A stretch of DNA of 62,135 bases from Anaerobacillus arseniciselenatis (GTDB lineage: Bacteria > Bacillota > Bacilli > Bacillales > Anaerobacillaceae), in NCBI RefSeq assembly GCF_001865995.1, contig NZ_MLQQ01000025.1, forward strand, positions 1-62,135, given 5' to 3'. The notes under the pieces are model-generated. The model was given only the letters and a program-made list of their open reading frames with translations. It was not told the origin of the DNA and did no database searches. Below are positions 62,084 to 62,135 of the stretch, piece by piece. The position numbers and the translations under genes were made by a program. The number at the start of each line of letters is the position of its first letter. Position 1 is the stretch's first letter.

Positions 62084-62135
62084 TTAAGTTTGACGCAGAT
62101 ATTCATATCGTTGATATAGGCTTTTCAACCCTCGA
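62084..62135 (-). CDS. Group II intron reverse transcriptase, C-terminal end (partial)
   Basis: The last 16 codons of an open frame, RGLKSLYQRYEYLRQT then TAA, lie directly before domain V on the minus strand, where intron-encoded reverse transcriptases end. Only the tail is in the window; the rest lies to the right. The location alone makes the call. Confidence 0.7.
   Translation of the reverse strand, partial: RGLKSLYQRYEYLRQT

Overview
The window is low-GC DNA from an endospore-forming member of the Bacillaceae. Spo0B, a GerA-type germinant receptor operon, three YjcZ-type micro-proteins, YhaL, ScoC, MsmX and YheC/YheD spore proteins all point there. Very acidic secreted proteins (PrsA) and a GbsR-type regulator would fit a halo- or alkaliphilic relative of Bacillus, but I cannot name the genus.

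Layout. (1) 0-7.7 kb: NAD synthesis (nadB divergent from nifS-nadR), then pheA, pheB, obg and spo0B on the minus strand. The left edge looks like the end of an insertion sequence directly behind nadB. (2) 8.2-11.0 kb: a NitT/TauT-type ABC importer (ATPase, permease, lipoprotein). (3) 11.8-22.6 kb: haem genes hemE-hemH-hemY, a ger operon in the order B-C-A with a small membrane ORF at each end, and pbpF. (4) 22.9-41.1 kb: ccdA, an M20 amidohydrolase, ecsA-ecsB-ecsC, an acyl-CoA ligase, hit, serC, yhaH, scoC, yhaI, an HPt/REC/GGDEF/REC protein, a YpmS-like protein, prsA, yjcZ micro-genes and yhaL. (5) 41.3-53.8 kb: yhaM, cssR-cssS, a gbsR-like regulator, yhaO-yhaN, a Gly/Tyr-rich protein, yhaX, yheA and yheB. 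(6) 53.9-59.1 kb: four consecutive YheC/YheD ATP-grasp genes. (7) 59.5-62 kb: a PucR-type regulator and msmX, ending in the 3' end of a group II intron. Parts 3-6 match the yhe-yha-hem region of B. subtilis; part 1 matches a distant B. subtilis locus, so the two are joined here.

The genes are mostly conserved housekeeping and sporulation functions. The unusual content lies between them. At least six repeat families occupy almost every intergenic gap: (a) an about 116-bp palindromic MITE-like element, 11 copies, whose inner hairpin arms change in a compensating way between copies; (b) three composite islands of tandem 51-bp and 52-bp hairpin repeats (R1 and R2) near 11.4, 25.5 and 40.0 kb, in or next to convergent intergenic gaps; (c) GGCTGTCCC terminator-like elements, two carrying an extra hairpin module; (d) AT-rich elements with a GCTTCG core; (e) GC-richer AAAAGCGCAAGCGCC elements; (f) elements sharing TTCGCTGTA...TTTAGAGGCT. 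The repeats often form terminators, abut stop codons or sit inside operons. One MITE copy supplies the stop codon of ecsB.

Functionally, PrsA, CssRS, Ecs and ScoC form a secretion and protease-control neighbourhood. GerB-C-A, YheC/D, YhaL, YjcZ and YhaX are spore functions. MsmX with an upstream cre-like box indicates sugar uptake under catabolite control. All names rest on sequence recognition alone; no database search was run.
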